The notes beneath the pieces were generated by a model. It made no database searches and was not told the origin of the DNA. It was given only the letters and a program-made list of their open reading frames with translations. Source: an uncultured bacterium (lineage in GTDB: Bacteria > Cyanobacteriota > Vampirovibrionia > Gastranaerophilales > Gastranaerophilaceae). From it: a stretch of DNA of 64,000 nucleotides. The DNA lies in the NCBI GenBank assembly GCA_902763805.1, contig CACWTN010000005.1, positions 113,778-177,777 on the forward strand, in the 5' to 3' direction. Of this stretch, positions 50,324 to 59,688 are shown in pieces. Position numbers and translations under genes: made by a program. How positions within the stretch are numbered: position 1 is the stretch's first letter; the number at the start of each line of letters is the position of its first letter.

Positions 50324-51874
50324 ATGCAAATTCAGAAAATCGGGGTTGAAATTAATCAAGGGGCTAACAAAGGAACAAATCTTTCAAACAAGAGCAATAT
50401 TACTTTTGGATATAACTTGCGTGTTAATACACAATTAGTTCAGGCATTGAACAATGCAAAAAAGAATAAAGCTTTTTCAGACTACATAAAAGAGTTGGTT
50501 GTCTCAACAAATAAAGCCGAAAGAGCGCTTAAAACCGCAGAAAAAAAAGGATATAAAACACTGCTGACTTCGCTTATTGCGTCGTTCGTTCCCGCAAAGA
50601 TACTTCTTGTCGATATGATAAACTCTCTGTTCCCTGATTACGAGTACAGAGCAAATGAAATTGAAGCTTATGAAGAAGAAATGGCAGATAATAATATCTC
50701 TCAAGATGACCCTCACTGGATGAGTATACTTGTCAGCACGCTTAAAGATCACGAAGCTCAGGATCAGGCAGAAGTTGCCGCGCACGTTTTATCAAAAGTA
50801 ATGAAAGAACAATTCCCAAGATTACAATTCGATTTTTCCGGCATAACAGGTGCGCTTAAATCTCAGTATCTGGAGGCTGTAGATGAAGCAGACGAATATG
50901 ACGAATTTGATGAAAACGATATAAACGAAACAACTGCTGCCAATGATGACAAAAACTTAAAAGCCAGAATTGCACTCGGTAAGAGCAAAGTTTTACACTA
51001 CGAACCGACAAGCGAAAACGAGAAAAAAGGTTTTGCATCACTAGGCGGAATGAAAGAACTGAAAAAACAGCTTATGGAAGATATTGTTATTCCGCTAAGA
51101 GATCCCAAAGCCGCTAAATACAACGAAGAACATTACGGAATAAAAAGACCTAACGGAATTCTGTTTTACGGACCTCCCGGCTGCGGTAAAACAACTATCG
51201 TGGAAAGATTATCCGTAGAAACAGGTTTACCGCTTCTTGAACTTACTACTGACTCATTCGGTTCGGAATATATTAACGGAAGTGAAATAAACTTAGGTGC
51301 AGTTTTTGATTATGCAGCATCAATCGCTTCAGAAGAAAAACCAGTAATATTATTTATTGATGACGTCGACGGAATTGTCGGAAACAGAAATGGTTTTATG
51401 CACGACCATAAGAAAAGTGAACTCAGTGTATTCCTGAAAAGAGTACAGGATGCTCAAAAAAATAACATTATTGTTATTGCCGCAACAAATAACTATGACG
51501 GCATCGACAAAGCATTCACTTCAAGATTAAGACAGCAGATTTACGCAGGACTTCCCGACAAAGATGCAAGAAAATCAATAATAAAAATGAAACTTGAAGA
51601 AACAGATAACGGTAAAAATCTTGCACAGGACGAAGCAGCTCTTGATAAAATTGCGGAACTGACAGAAAGCTTCCCGATTAGAGCCCTGGAAGATTTTGCA
51701 ACAGAAACAAGAAAAATGGCATTTATAAACGGAATACGTGATATTACTCTTAAAGATTACGAAGAAGTTATCGCAAAACCTGAAAGCCAAAACAAAAAGA
51801 TTAAAGAAGAAAACTTCAAAACTAAGGCAACAAGACCTTCTATAGGTTTCAGCAGCCCAAAAACAATAGGATAG
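50324..51874 (+). CDS. AAA family ATPase with lineage-type N-terminus
   Basis: A 516-residue protein. Residues 1-30 are Asn/Gly-rich and contain NITFGY (25-30), recalling the DTVxFxS leaders elsewhere in the window. Residues about 55-100 include a hydrophobic segment (TSLIASFVPAKILLVDMI). A single AAA module runs from about 225 to 480: FYGPPGCGKTTIVERL (Walker A), VILFIDDVDGIVG (Walker B), IVIAATNNYDGID (sensor 1) and SRLRQQIYAGLPDKDAR (Arg finger). No protease domain is present. It may be a remodelling ATPase; the substrate is unknown. It terminates near a stem that overlaps the next convergent stop. Confidence 0.8.
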   Translation: MQIQKIGVEINQGANKGTNLSNKSNITFGYNLRVNTQLVQALNNAKKNKAFSDYIKELVVSTNKAERALKTAEKKGYKTLLTSLIASFVPAKILLVDMINSLFPDYEYRANEIEAYEEEMADNNISQDDPHWMSILVSTLKDHEAQDQAEVAAHVLSKVMKEQFPRLQFDFSGITGALKSQYLEAVDEADEYDEFDENDINETTAANDDKNLKARIALGKSKVLHYEPTSENEKKGFASLGGMKELKKQLMEDIVIPLRDPKAAKYNEEHYGIKRPNGILFYGPPGCGKTTIVERLSVETGLPLLELTTDSFGSEYINGSEINLGAVFDYAASIASEEKPVILFIDDVDGIVGNRNGFMHDHKKSELSVFLKRVQDAQKNNIIVIAATNNYDGIDKAFTSRLRQQIYAGLPDKDARKSIIKMKLEETDNGKNLAQDEAALDKIAELTESFPIRALEDFATETRKMAFINGIRDITLKDYEEVIAKPESQNKKIKEENFKTKATRPSIGFSSPKTIG

Positions 51875-51921
51875 AACAAGCAGGTTTGTGTAATTTTACA
51901 CAGCTGATATTATATATAATA

Positions 51922-51950
51922 AAGGGGCATTCTCAAACAATGCACCCTGT
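51922..51950. terminator. Probable shared hairpin between convergent genes
   Basis: GGGGCATT (51924-51931) can pair with AATGCACCC (51939-51947) with a one-base bulge, flanked by AT-rich tracts. It overlaps the formyltransferase stop codon. Confidence 0.45.
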
Positions 51951-52886
51951 TTTTATTTCTCTGCTCAAATAAATTTTTGTAAACGGTCTGTCATATTTTT
52001 TGAGATGTTCGCATCTTATGCGCAGAATTTTCCCGTCACCGCACAAAACATCTATCGTCTTGTTATCAGCATTGAAATCAACAACCGTACCTGCCTCTGT
52101 ATATTTGCTTTTGTTTTCACATATCTCTGTTCCCTGAGGAAGAGCGCTTAATATTGCCACATTATGATAAAAATATGCTTCATCCCAAGGGTAAATTGCT
52201 CTTATTTTTGCATAATTTTCTTCTGCTGATTTTTTGAAATCCAGCTCATAATCACATGGATGTGAATAATATGTTGATTTTTCTTCAGCCTGCGTCAGCG
52301 GAATAATTATATCTTCGCTTAAATCTTTAAGCAGTTCGCAAACAACACCCCTTGCCGTCAAAACAGTTCTTTCTTTAAGTGTTTTTCCCGTATCAGACGG
52401 ATAAATTTTTATTTCCTCCTGCGCAAGAATTGCACCAGTATCATAGTCATTGTCAATTAAATGAAAAGAAACACCTGTTGTTTGCTCGCCATTTCTTATA
52501 ACCCAGTAATAAGGATTCGGTCCTCTGTACTTTGGAAGAAGCGAAGGGTGGACATTGATTGCAGCTATTTTGGGGATATCATATATTTCCTTTTTTATTC
52601 TTTCTCCCCACGAACCTACCAGAATAATATCGGGATTAAGTTTTATAAGAGCTTTTTTAAACTTTTTCGTATTAACCCCTCCGGCATCAATTTCCGGAAG
52701 GTTATAACTTTTTATATAATTATGGTCCAAAGAAGGATAAATAATATCTTTTATTTTTCTTATTATCGGATTATATTTAGCCATTTCTTTTCTGAAAACA
52801 CCGACAATCTCGCAGTTTGCGTCAAGCGTTCCCGCAATTAAATTTGTAAACATCTCTCCGTATCCGATAATTACAACTCTGAGCAT
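51933..52886 (-). CDS. Methionyl-tRNA formyltransferase-like protein
   Basis: A 317-residue formyltransferase-fold protein using 10-formyl-THF. The catalytic triad Asn-His-Asp is seen in AINVHPSLLPKYRGPNPYYW and NDYDTGAILAQEEI. The C-terminal domain has the Fmt-like beta barrel (about 215-310). The N-terminus (LRVVIIGYGEMFTNL) and spacing differ from typical Fmt, so it could instead formylate an amino-sugar or another substrate (ArnA/PglD-related formyltransferases). It overlaps ribF by 16 bp. Fmt itself is plausible, but I leave the symbol blank. Confidence 0.82.
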   Translation of the reverse strand: MLRVVIIGYGEMFTNLIAGTLDANCEIVGVFRKEMAKYNPIIRKIKDIIYPSLDHNYIKSYNLPEIDAGGVNTKKFKKALIKLNPDIILVGSWGERIKKEIYDIPKIAAINVHPSLLPKYRGPNPYYWVIRNGEQTTGVSFHLIDNDYDTGAILAQEEIKIYPSDTGKTLKERTVLTARGVVCELLKDLSEDIIIPLTQAEEKSTYYSHPCDYELDFKKSAEENYAKIRAIYPWDEAYFYHNVAILSALPQGTEICENKSKYTEAGTVVDFNADNKTIDVLCGDGKILRIRCEHLKKYDRPFTKIYLSREIKTGCIV

Positions 52887-53713
52887 TGTTTTATGTCCTC
52901 TTTTATTTGAGCTTTAAGCTCATCTAAACTTCCAAATTTTTTTTCACCTCTGATTTGTTTTAAGACCTCAACGCTGATGTTTTTACCGTACAAATCTCCG
53001 TCAAAATTCAGAATATGAATTTCTGCCACAGGTTCAGTAGTATTGTTAACTGTCGGCTTCATGCCCCAATTCATAATTGCGGTATGCTCCTGCCACTTTA
53101 CTCCATATACACCAAACGGTATTTTAACAATATCTTCGGGATATTTAATATTTGCCGTCGGAAACCCCATTGTTCTGCCGAGTTTTGCCCCGTGAATTAC
53201 CGTTCCTTCAAGTACAAAATTACTTTCAAGCAAGCGGTTTGCTTCTTCTATTTCACCTTTTATCAGCAAATTCCTTATCAGTGTAGAGCTTATAGGACTG
53301 CCGTTTTCTTTTACAGGCGGAACACATATATATTTATAATCATATTCTTTCTGATATTTTTCCAAAAATTCAGGATTGCCCTTCTTATCTTTCCCAAAAG
53401 TATGATTAAACCCTGTAGATATTGATATCGGATTATATGTACCGATTAAATTTTTCAGATAATCTTCCGCAGTTACAGAGGCTATCTCAGGAAAATTAAG
53501 CTCAACAACTTCTTTAACTCCCAATTTTTCTATCTTTTTAACAGAATTTTCTCTTGATAATATACATTCGGCCTTTTTCCCGAAATAAACCGCCGGCGAC
53601 TCCTTAAACGTAATCAGCGTAACGTCGTCAGAACACTCAAACGCTGACTGAATCACCATTCTGTGTGCTTTATGTACTCCGTCAAAAAAACCTAAAACTA
53701 AACTTTTTTTCAT
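52871..53713 (-). CDS. ribF: Bifunctional riboflavin kinase/FAD synthetase
   Basis: RibF makes FMN and FAD from riboflavin. The N-terminal adenylyltransferase domain has GFFDGVHKAHR and ISSTLIRNLLIKGEIEEANR. The C-terminal riboflavin kinase domain has GRTMGFPTANI followed by FGVYGVK. At 280 residues it is slightly shorter than the usual 300-320 but has both domains. It is translated before, and overlaps, the formyltransferase gene. A small unknown gene lies 3 bp upstream. Confidence 0.93.
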   Translation of the reverse strand: MKKSLVLGFFDGVHKAHRMVIQSAFECSDDVTLITFKESPAVYFGKKAECILSRENSVKKIEKLGVKEVVELNFPEIASVTAEDYLKNLIGTYNPISISTGFNHTFGKDKKGNPEFLEKYQKEYDYKYICVPPVKENGSPISSTLIRNLLIKGEIEEANRLLESNFVLEGTVIHGAKLGRTMGFPTANIKYPEDIVKIPFGVYGVKWQEHTAIMNWGMKPTVNNTTEPVAEIHILNFDGDLYGKNISVEVLKQIRGEKKFGSLDELKAQIKEDIKQCSEL

Positions 53714-53716
53714 AGG

Positions 53717-53965
53717 CTATGCAATAATATTGAGTTTTCCGCCTAAAATTCTCTGATGACAGAAGTTTTTCCACTGATTTACACTGTCAAAAACATAAGG
53801 AAGTTTATCTTCCGATGCAGTTTTCTTTGTTGTATAAGGGGTTAATGAATTGAAGGATGTATCTCTGCTGTAATCATTAAATCGGTGGTTATAATTTACC
53901 AATTTGTTTGTCATATTGTATCCGTTTTCACACTGAGCATTTATAGCAGAAACTTGCATTTTCAC
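53717..53965 (-). CDS. Hypothetical 82-residue protein with DTSFNS segment
   Basis: A short protein I do not recognise. It has no signal peptide or membrane helix. DTSFNS at residues 35-40 resembles the DTVxFxS leaders of two larger proteins in the window at a similar depth. The C-terminal half (VNQWKNFCHQRILGGKLNII) is helical. The stop is 3 bp before the ribF start, so they are probably co-transcribed. AGAGG-like bases precede the ATG. Confidence 0.5.
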   Translation of the reverse strand: MKMQVSAINAQCENGYNMTNKLVNYNHRFNDYSRDTSFNSLTPYTTKKTASEDKLPYVFDSVNQWKNFCHQRILGGKLNIIA

Positions 53966-54194
53966 CTCTTTTTATCATACGCAGAAACAGTATTTTTTAT
54001 TTATACTGCACAACCCCCCTGCAGGATAATTTTATCATAATAGAAAATTTCATGCAATAGGAAATCGAGGTTATTTATAAAAAATCAGGATGTATTTATC
54101 TGATAAAATCTACTACTTTTATATGAGGTGAATATATAAAACATGCGGTAAAGTAATAAAGGTACTGTTAGTACTCTTGGACGAGGTAGGTAAA

Positions 54195-54653
54195 TTGAAA
54201 AAGTTTAAGTTCCGCATGCAGGTGGTTTTGGACATGCGCGAAAAAGAATTGGAAGCCAGGCAAATGGAAATGGCAAAAATTCTTTCAGCACTTAATGCTC
54301 AGCGGGAAAAACTGCAATTAATCCACAAAGCCAAGCAGGAAAACATAGCAGCTTTGGAAACTTTGAGTACGGCTGAAGAACTGGATATTAATCTGGTGCA
54401 AATGCATCAAAGCTATGAACTAAAACTTAACAACGACATTGTTAATCAGGAAAGAATCATAGCAAACACAGAATCCATTCTCAAAGTTAAACAGAAAGAG
54501 GTTCATGAGGCTCATAAAAAGGTAGAAGTACTGAAAAAACTGAAAGAAAAACAGGAACAACAGTATTACAAAGAGTTTCTGCTGACGGAAGCCAAAGAAA
54601 TCGATGATATTACATCAGCAAGGTTCAGATTAAATGACGCAGGCATTAATTAA
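54195..54653 (+). CDS. fliJ: FliJ-like flagellar export protein
   Basis: A 152-residue coiled-coil protein matching FliJ: MKKFKFRMQVVLDMREKELE, then long heptad helices with KLQLIHKAKQ and VLKKLKEKQEQQ. FliJ links FliH/FliI to the export gate and escorts chaperones. I choose TTG 54195, which has GAGG 8 nt upstream; another in-frame TTG at 54177 would add six residues with no better ribosome site. It overlaps fliK by 20 bp, starting a rightward flagellar operon. Neither fliI nor fliH is in the window. Confidence 0.8.
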   Translation: MKKFKFRMQVVLDMREKELEARQMEMAKILSALNAQREKLQLIHKAKQENIAALETLSTAEELDINLVQMHQSYELKLNNDIVNQERIIANTESILKVKQKEVHEAHKKVEVLKKLKEKQEQQYYKEFLLTEAKEIDDITSARFRLNDAGIN

Positions 54654-56043
54654 CAATTTAAACATACTTTCAGACACAAACGTTAATTTGACAAGCAAAT
54701 TGTCAAAGAATGAAGGTATGGATTTCAGCAGAATTTTTGAAACAAAAACCTTTGACTATTCACAAATACAAAATGATTTAAAACATCCGGCAGACAAAAT
54801 GCAGAATAAAATCCCTACATCCGGTGAAAACACCTGCGGCAAACAACAAAACACAAATCCGGCTGCCTGCAAAAAACAAAACAATAAAGATAACGTAAAA
54901 GATACTGACAATAAAATAAAACAAGACAACGAAGAAAATGAAAAAACTATAAATAATAAAGAAATCGCCCTTCAGGGGCTTATTCAAATATTTTCCGATG
55001 AAGATTCGGAAGATACACAGGAAGTCCTTCCGTATACTATATGTACGGATATTATTGATGATGAGGACGAAGAAGAATTATTATCCGACACAACAACAGA
55101 GGATTCAGAATTAACTGATGACACTACTACTATCACAAACGAGGATTCAACTATGTACAACGAGCTTATTACCCTGGAAAATCCAACAACATTGCTCATG
55201 CTGCAATCACAAATTACACAAAGTGTAAAACAAAAAGTTACAACAGAACCGACAGAAAACACCCCTGAGAGCCTTCTTAATAATCAGACAGGTTCACAGG
55301 ATTTATCTGACGAAGCGGAAACTGTTGTTTTCAGACAGCTTGATAGCGCAAACTCAAAAAATCCGGCAGTTATTAACAACTCCCCAAAACAAACAACAGG
55401 AATAAAAACAACCGCTCAGAGATTGTCCGCTTTGGTCAACGAAAACATGATGAAAGAACTCAACGTCGAAGTTTTAAGCTCACAGAGCGCAGATGCAGAA
55501 AGTTCAATGAGTGATTTTATGCAAAATCAATCTCCCGAAGAACACACCGCAAGAATAATGATACAGGGCGACGTTAAGTATGAATCTGTTGCTGCCGAAG
55601 CTGCAAAAAATGCATCTCAGGTTAAAACAGTAAATATTACACCAAGCAAAATAATTGACCAGGTAGCAAAACAGATGGAAAACCTGTTTAACAACTCAAA
55701 ACTAAACATGGTTCTGAATCCTGGCTCTCTGGGCAAGCTTAATTTACAGCTTATGAACACAAAAGACGGTTTAATTGCTCAATTTACCGTTACAACACAA
55801 GAAGCAAGAGATATTCTTATGAAAGGGTTAGACGGCTTAAAAGAAAGTCTGCTTGCTCAGGGAGTAAACATTGATAATGTAACCGTTAAGCTTGAAGAAA
55901 GCGAAGGCGAATACAAACAGGATTACACTGAACAGGAAGGTTCAAAAGGGGGAAATAAACATCAGGGAGCTAAAAAGCAAAAACAGCAGGAAAAAGACTT
56001 TGAGCAAATGATGTTTAATTTAGAAAATGATGGTAATGTATAA
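54634..56043 (+). CDS. fliK: Flagellar hook-length control protein FliK
   Basis: A 469-residue protein with the usual FliK layout: a long low-complexity N-terminal ruler (Asn/Thr/Glu/Asp-rich, about 1-330) and a compact C-terminal hook domain (PF02120, about 340-430) with MVLNPGSLGKLNLQLMNTKD and KGLDGLKESLLAQGVNID. A basic Gln/Lys tail follows. FliK is secreted and switches export from hook to filament subunits. It lies between fliJ and flgD, overlapping fliJ. Confidence 0.88.
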   Translation: MTQALINNLNILSDTNVNLTSKLSKNEGMDFSRIFETKTFDYSQIQNDLKHPADKMQNKIPTSGENTCGKQQNTNPAACKKQNNKDNVKDTDNKIKQDNEENEKTINNKEIALQGLIQIFSDEDSEDTQEVLPYTICTDIIDDEDEEELLSDTTTEDSELTDDTTTITNEDSTMYNELITLENPTTLLMLQSQITQSVKQKVTTEPTENTPESLLNNQTGSQDLSDEAETVVFRQLDSANSKNPAVINNSPKQTTGIKTTAQRLSALVNENMMKELNVEVLSSQSADAESSMSDFMQNQSPEEHTARIMIQGDVKYESVAAEAAKNASQVKTVNITPSKIIDQVAKQMENLFNNSKLNMVLNPGSLGKLNLQLMNTKDGLIAQFTVTTQEARDILMKGLDGLKESLLAQGVNIDNVTVKLEESEGEYKQDYTEQEGSKGGNKHQGAKKQKQQEKDFEQMMFNLENDGNV

Positions 56044-56061
56044 AGATTTGGAGAGAGGATT

Positions 56062-56538
56062 ATGTCAGCAATAACAAGCCAGATAACGGCAATGAGAAAT
56101 GAAACAACACAGGTGCAATCACAGCAGGCAAGAACTACAGGTATGAAAAATGACAGTAATACATTTCTTACCTTAATGCTTAAACAGCTTGAAAATCAGG
56201 ACCCGACCGAGCCTATGGATAACACTCAATGGTTATCTCAACTGGCACAGTATTCATCTCTTGAACAAATGACAAAAATGAACAGCGGCCTTGAAAATTG
56301 CGCTAAATACATAAATGCAATGTACGATGATATGGCACTTAACTCAGAAATCAATCAGACACTTGCAATGATAGGTAAAGACGTAACACTTCAAATTCCA
56401 AACGAAAACGACCCGAAACATCCGACTACGGTAACGGGTAACGTAACGGAAGCAAGTTTTGAAGACGGCAGCGGAAAGATAAAAGTAAACGGAAATTACT
56501 ACTCAATAGAAAATGTAATCTCCGTAAGAGATAAATAA
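56062..56538 (+). CDS. flgD: Flagellar hook assembly (capping) protein FlgD
   Basis: A 158-residue protein with the conserved N-terminal FlgD block: NTFLTLMLKQLENQDPTEPM, then DNTQWLSQLAQYSSLEQM. A shortened C-terminal beta region (about 100-155) follows with VTGNVTEASFEDGSGKI. It caps the growing hook while FlgE is added. Many FlgD proteins are about 220 residues; this short form lacks part of the Ig/TUDOR-like domain, as in several other phyla. GAGAGG precedes the ATG. Confidence 0.93.
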   Translation: MSAITSQITAMRNETTQVQSQQARTTGMKNDSNTFLTLMLKQLENQDPTEPMDNTQWLSQLAQYSSLEQMTKMNSGLENCAKYINAMYDDMALNSEINQTLAMIGKDVTLQIPNENDPKHPTTVTGNVTEASFEDGSGKIKVNGNYYSIENVISVRDK

Positions 56539-56600
56539 TAATATAATTTTTAACCAGATATTAATAATAAACCAGATATATTGAGAGAGGAAGAAAAAAG

Positions 56601-57932
56601 ATGTCACAAGCATTACACACATCAAGCACCGGTATAAACGTCGGTCAATCGCAGATTAACGTTATCGCGCACAACGTTGCAAACGTTAACACTGTAGCAT
56701 ACAAAACCGCAAATATGACATTTGAAACACTGTATTCAAATAACCTGTCATACGGTAGTGCCGCAACTAAAGACGGCGGTGGTACAAACCCGAAACAAAT
56801 CGGTCTTGGTGTAAAAATTTCAGGAATTACCAGAAACTTTGATGCCGGAACATTTGTTTCTACAGGCAGAGACTTAGATACAATGATTTCAGGCACAGGT
56901 TTTTACGTTGTAAGAGATTCAGGCGGACACCAGTATTTTACACGTGACGGTGTATTTAACGTTGACTCTGCAGGAAACCTTGTTACACAAAACGGTATGA
57001 AAGTTGTCGGTGCAAAATCAGTATATTCTAACTCTGGTTCAGACAAAACAGTTAAAATTCCTAAAAACATGCTTGCAAAAATAGAAGGCGATCCAAACAT
57101 TGCTTCTGTTAAACTTGAAGATTTAAACAACGCAAGTATCACCTCAGGTAAAGTATCCGTTGATTTAATTGACGGCAGCGGAAATGTAACAAATGTTCTT
57201 GTCGACATCCCCGGTGCTGATGACACTGTTTCAACAATTGTAAATAATTTTAACAGCGCATTGGGTGCATACGGTATCAGCTTCAGCGCATCAAACGGTA
57301 CAATTTCTTACACAAACGGCGGCGCGTACACTATGGAATTTTCTTCTACCGGTACGACAAGTAACTTCCTTGCAGAAACAGGACTGGGTGCAAGCACTAC
57401 GTCAAACCTTCTGAACGAAGTTGTAACATTGGAAGATATGATTAACTACAACGACCCGAAAGCTATTTCACTGAAAAGCACGGGTATTGACCAAAACGGC
57501 ATCCTCGTTGCAACATACAATGACGGTTCGGTTCTTACACAATATGTTGACGATGCGCAGTCGCTCCAGTGGAAATACACAACACCTGAAGGTGTAACAA
57601 TTACCGGAAACGACGTTACCGCAACAGGTTCTTCAATTGCAAACTCAAACTTTGCTCTTGAACTTGCCACAATGGTTAACCAGGAAGGTCTTATTTCACT
57701 TAACAATAACCTTTGGGACTGGGGTCCTGACGTTGGTGAAATATATTATGGTATTGCAGGAGAAATGGCATTCGGTTCAATTGAATCAGGCGGTTATGAA
57801 GAATCTAACGTTGACATCGCAACAGAATTATCAAGTATGATTATGGCACAGCGTATGATTCAGATGAACTCAAGAGTTTTCTCAACAGCAAGCCAGGTAA
57901 TGCAGCAGCTTGCATACTTAGGACAGCAATAA
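56601..57932 (+). CDS. flgE: Flagellar hook protein FlgE
   Basis: A 443-residue axial protein. The N-terminal rod-type domain reads INVIAHNVANVNTVAYKTAN, and the C-terminal one EESNVDIATELSSMIMAQRM followed by IQMNSRVFSTASQ. The length and the large variable middle (about 130-380) fit FlgE rather than FlgG or FlgF. FlgE forms the hook after export. GAGAGG precedes the ATG. It is the last gene of the fliJ-fliK-flgD-flgE unit. Weak similarity to FlgF cannot be separated by eye. Confidence 0.88.
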   Translation: MSQALHTSSTGINVGQSQINVIAHNVANVNTVAYKTANMTFETLYSNNLSYGSAATKDGGGTNPKQIGLGVKISGITRNFDAGTFVSTGRDLDTMISGTGFYVVRDSGGHQYFTRDGVFNVDSAGNLVTQNGMKVVGAKSVYSNSGSDKTVKIPKNMLAKIEGDPNIASVKLEDLNNASITSGKVSVDLIDGSGNVTNVLVDIPGADDTVSTIVNNFNSALGAYGISFSASNGTISYTNGGAYTMEFSSTGTTSNFLAETGLGASTTSNLLNEVVTLEDMINYNDPKAISLKSTGIDQNGILVATYNDGSVLTQYVDDAQSLQWKYTTPEGVTITGNDVTATGSSIANSNFALELATMVNQEGLISLNNNLWDWGPDVGEIYYGIAGEMAFGSIESGGYEESNVDIATELSSMIMAQRMIQMNSRVFSTASQVMQQLAYLGQQ

Positions 57933-57944
57933 TCCGATATTTGA

Positions 57945-58034
57945 GATTTAAAGCGTGGAAAGGTTTAAAACACATCTTTTCCGCTTTAAATCGTGGGGTT
58001 AAAAAAAGGGATGCCCGAGGATGCCTTTTTAACA
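57945..58034 (+). terminator. Double hairpin after flgE
   Basis: The first stem is about 19 bp with one bulge (GATTTAAAGCG... at 57945 with its complement ending at 57992) but lacks a T run. The second (58003-58030, AAAAAGG-G-AT with AT-G-CCTTTTT) ends in T and is the better terminator. The rest of the 285-bp gap up to yggS holds no gene. Confidence 0.55.
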
Positions 58035-58168
58035 AAAAAGTTGTCAAGTTCTTAACAAAAAACCGCAAAGTTTACAAAACTTAACAATTTAAAAAGGGGC
58101 AAAATGCATGTAAATCATGGGTTTCAGCATGAACCGGTTTTAGGGAAAAAGTTGTTACAAACAAACAT

Positions 58169-58197
58169 TTGAACGCCCATGATGTGTAGTATATAAT
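58169..58197 (+). promoter_or_regulatory. Sigma70-type promoter of yggS-sepF
   Basis: TTGAAC (58169-58174), a 17-bp spacer and TATAAT (58192-58197). Transcription would start near 58204, a short distance before the GAGGGG ribosome site and the yggS ATG at 58218. Confidence 0.7.
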
Positions 58198-58217
58198 TAA
58201 ATTGAGGTTGAGGGGAA

Positions 58218-58922
58218 ATGTTGATACCTTCGAAACGCTGGGGTGAAGATATAGCAATTGATAGCGCATTGGTAAAATCTAACCTTAGCAAAATTAAACA
58301 ACAAATCGCACATTATAACGTTAAAATAATCGCAGTAACCAAATATTTCGGACTAAAGGCAATAGAAGCGGGATATGAGGCAGGATTAAGGGATTTTGCA
58401 GAATCAAGGGCAGTCGAAGCAATTGAAAAAATTGAAAAACTGCCGGAAGAGGTCAAAACAAACTCCACATTCCATTTTATCGGTCATCTGCAAACAAACA
58501 AAGCAGACAAAGTGGTAAAACATTTTGATGTGATTCATTCGGTGGATTCGTTAAAAATAGCTTCAGCGATATCAAAATCGGCCTGTTCAATAAATAAGAG
58601 AGAGAAAATTTTATTACAAGTCAACAACGCAGGTGAAGTTCAAAAGTCCGGGTATTCAAAAGAACAGTTAAGAGAAGAATTAGACAGTATTCTTAAACTG
58701 AGTGGTGTAGAAGTTATAGGTTTGATGAATATGGCTCCGTTAGGTGCGAGTGAAGACGAACTTAACAGGTTGTTTAGAGATATAAGAGAGTTCAGAGATG
58801 AACTTGAAAAAGACTTTAAAATCACTCTTCCTGAATTATCGATGGGAATGAGTGATGATTACGAGTTTGCAGTCAGGAATGGTGCAACGATAATCAGAAT
58901 TGGCAGAAAACTATTTACATAA
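58218..58922 (+). CDS. YggS family PLP homeostasis protein
   Basis: A 234-residue single-domain PLP-binding barrel (YggS/PROSC). The PLP Lys is in IIAVTKYFG (about residue 36). Other motifs are HFIGHLQTNKADK, LLQVNNAGEVQKSGYS, GLMNMAPLGA and the C-terminal SMGMSDDYEFAVRNGATIIR, then IGRKLF. It balances vitamin B6 vitamers and amino acids. It is followed by sepF with a 19-bp gap, an arrangement common in Cyanobacteria and Firmicutes. GAGGGG precedes the ATG. Confidence 0.93.
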   Translation: MLIPSKRWGEDIAIDSALVKSNLSKIKQQIAHYNVKIIAVTKYFGLKAIEAGYEAGLRDFAESRAVEAIEKIEKLPEEVKTNSTFHFIGHLQTNKADKVVKHFDVIHSVDSLKIASAISKSACSINKREKILLQVNNAGEVQKSGYSKEQLREELDSILKLSGVEVIGLMNMAPLGASEDELNRLFRDIREFRDELEKDFKITLPELSMGMSDDYEFAVRNGATIIRIGRKLFT

Positions 58923-58941
58923 AAATTATATTGGAGGAGAA

Positions 58942-59472
58942 ATGGCATTATCAGAAGGATTTAGAGGTTTTATGGACATGTTAAAGGGTACGTTCAGCCC
59001 TGAAGAAGAAATTGATGAAACAGGCGCTTTCGAATTTGGCGGTGATTATCCTGTTGAAGACAATTTGGCACGTAAACCGCAGGAAGGTATTGATGAACTT
59101 TACCCGACTACTACAGCACCATCAAGCTTTACAAGACGCGGAAGAAAAGAAAATACTAACATTGCTCCTTTACCTGGTTATATATCCAGCGAAGTAATGG
59201 TTATCGAACCCCGTTCATTCTCTGAATCAGCTCAGATAGTAAGACAATTAAAAGATAAAAAGACTGTTGTTTTACATTTAGACCTTTTGGACAAAGAACA
59301 ATCTCAAAGAACAATCGATTTTGTTTGCGGTGCTTCTCATGCACTTGAAGGCTCTGTTCAAAAAATCAGTGAAACGGTTGTTATTTTCGCACCTCACAAT
59401 GTTGCGTTAAAAGTAGAGAATGCCGTTACACAAAATAAATTTAACGAATCGCTTTGGAACAAACCGCTATAA
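58942..59472 (+). CDS. sepF: Cell division protein SepF
   Basis: SepF anchors and bundles FtsZ filaments at the septum. I choose ATG 58942, which has GGAGGAG 3 nt upstream; the frame is open further into yggS but without a ribosome site. The 176-residue product begins with an amphipathic membrane helix (EGFRGFMDMLKGTF), then an acidic linker, and a C-terminal SepF domain from about 85 (SEVMVIEPRSFSESAQIVRQ, LKDKKTVVLHLDLLDKEQSQ, TIDFVCGASHALEG). It complements minCDE at 5-7 kb. Confidence 0.92.
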   Translation: MALSEGFRGFMDMLKGTFSPEEEIDETGAFEFGGDYPVEDNLARKPQEGIDELYPTTTAPSSFTRRGRKENTNIAPLPGYISSEVMVIEPRSFSESAQIVRQLKDKKTVVLHLDLLDKEQSQRTIDFVCGASHALEGSVQKISETVVIFAPHNVALKVENAVTQNKFNESLWNKPL

Positions 59473-59592
59473 GGTTTAATGGATTGAATATATCAGGTTA
59501 GTAAACACATAAGAAGAGAGATATATTTATCCCAAACCCCGAAGTATGAAAATATTTTATTTAATATATTGATTTGTGATAGTTGGATTTTC

Positions 59593-59620
59593 AGGGTGCA
59601 TTTGCACCCTTTATTTTTGT
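59593..59620 (+). terminator. Terminator after sepF
   Basis: AGGGTGCA (59593-59600) and TGCACCCT (59603-59610) form an 8-bp stem with a 2-nt loop plus TTATTTTTG. Confidence 0.78.
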
Positions 59621-59629
59621 CTGAAATTT

Positions 59630-59666
59630 AATAGCGGAAAATACAAAATTGTATTTTCCGCTATTA
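59630..59666 (-). terminator. Hairpin downstream of the convergent 142-residue gene
   Basis: A near-perfect inverted repeat (AATAGCGGAAAATACAA with its complement, 59630-59665), about 24 bp past the stop at 59689. Confidence 0.65.
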
Positions 59667-59688
59667 AAAAAATACTTACTGCTTGTTT

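Noticed and set aside
56645..57706. Several minus-strand frames inside flgE
   Set aside because: They are antisense shadows of a clearly conserved hook gene with no ribosome sites or known motifs.
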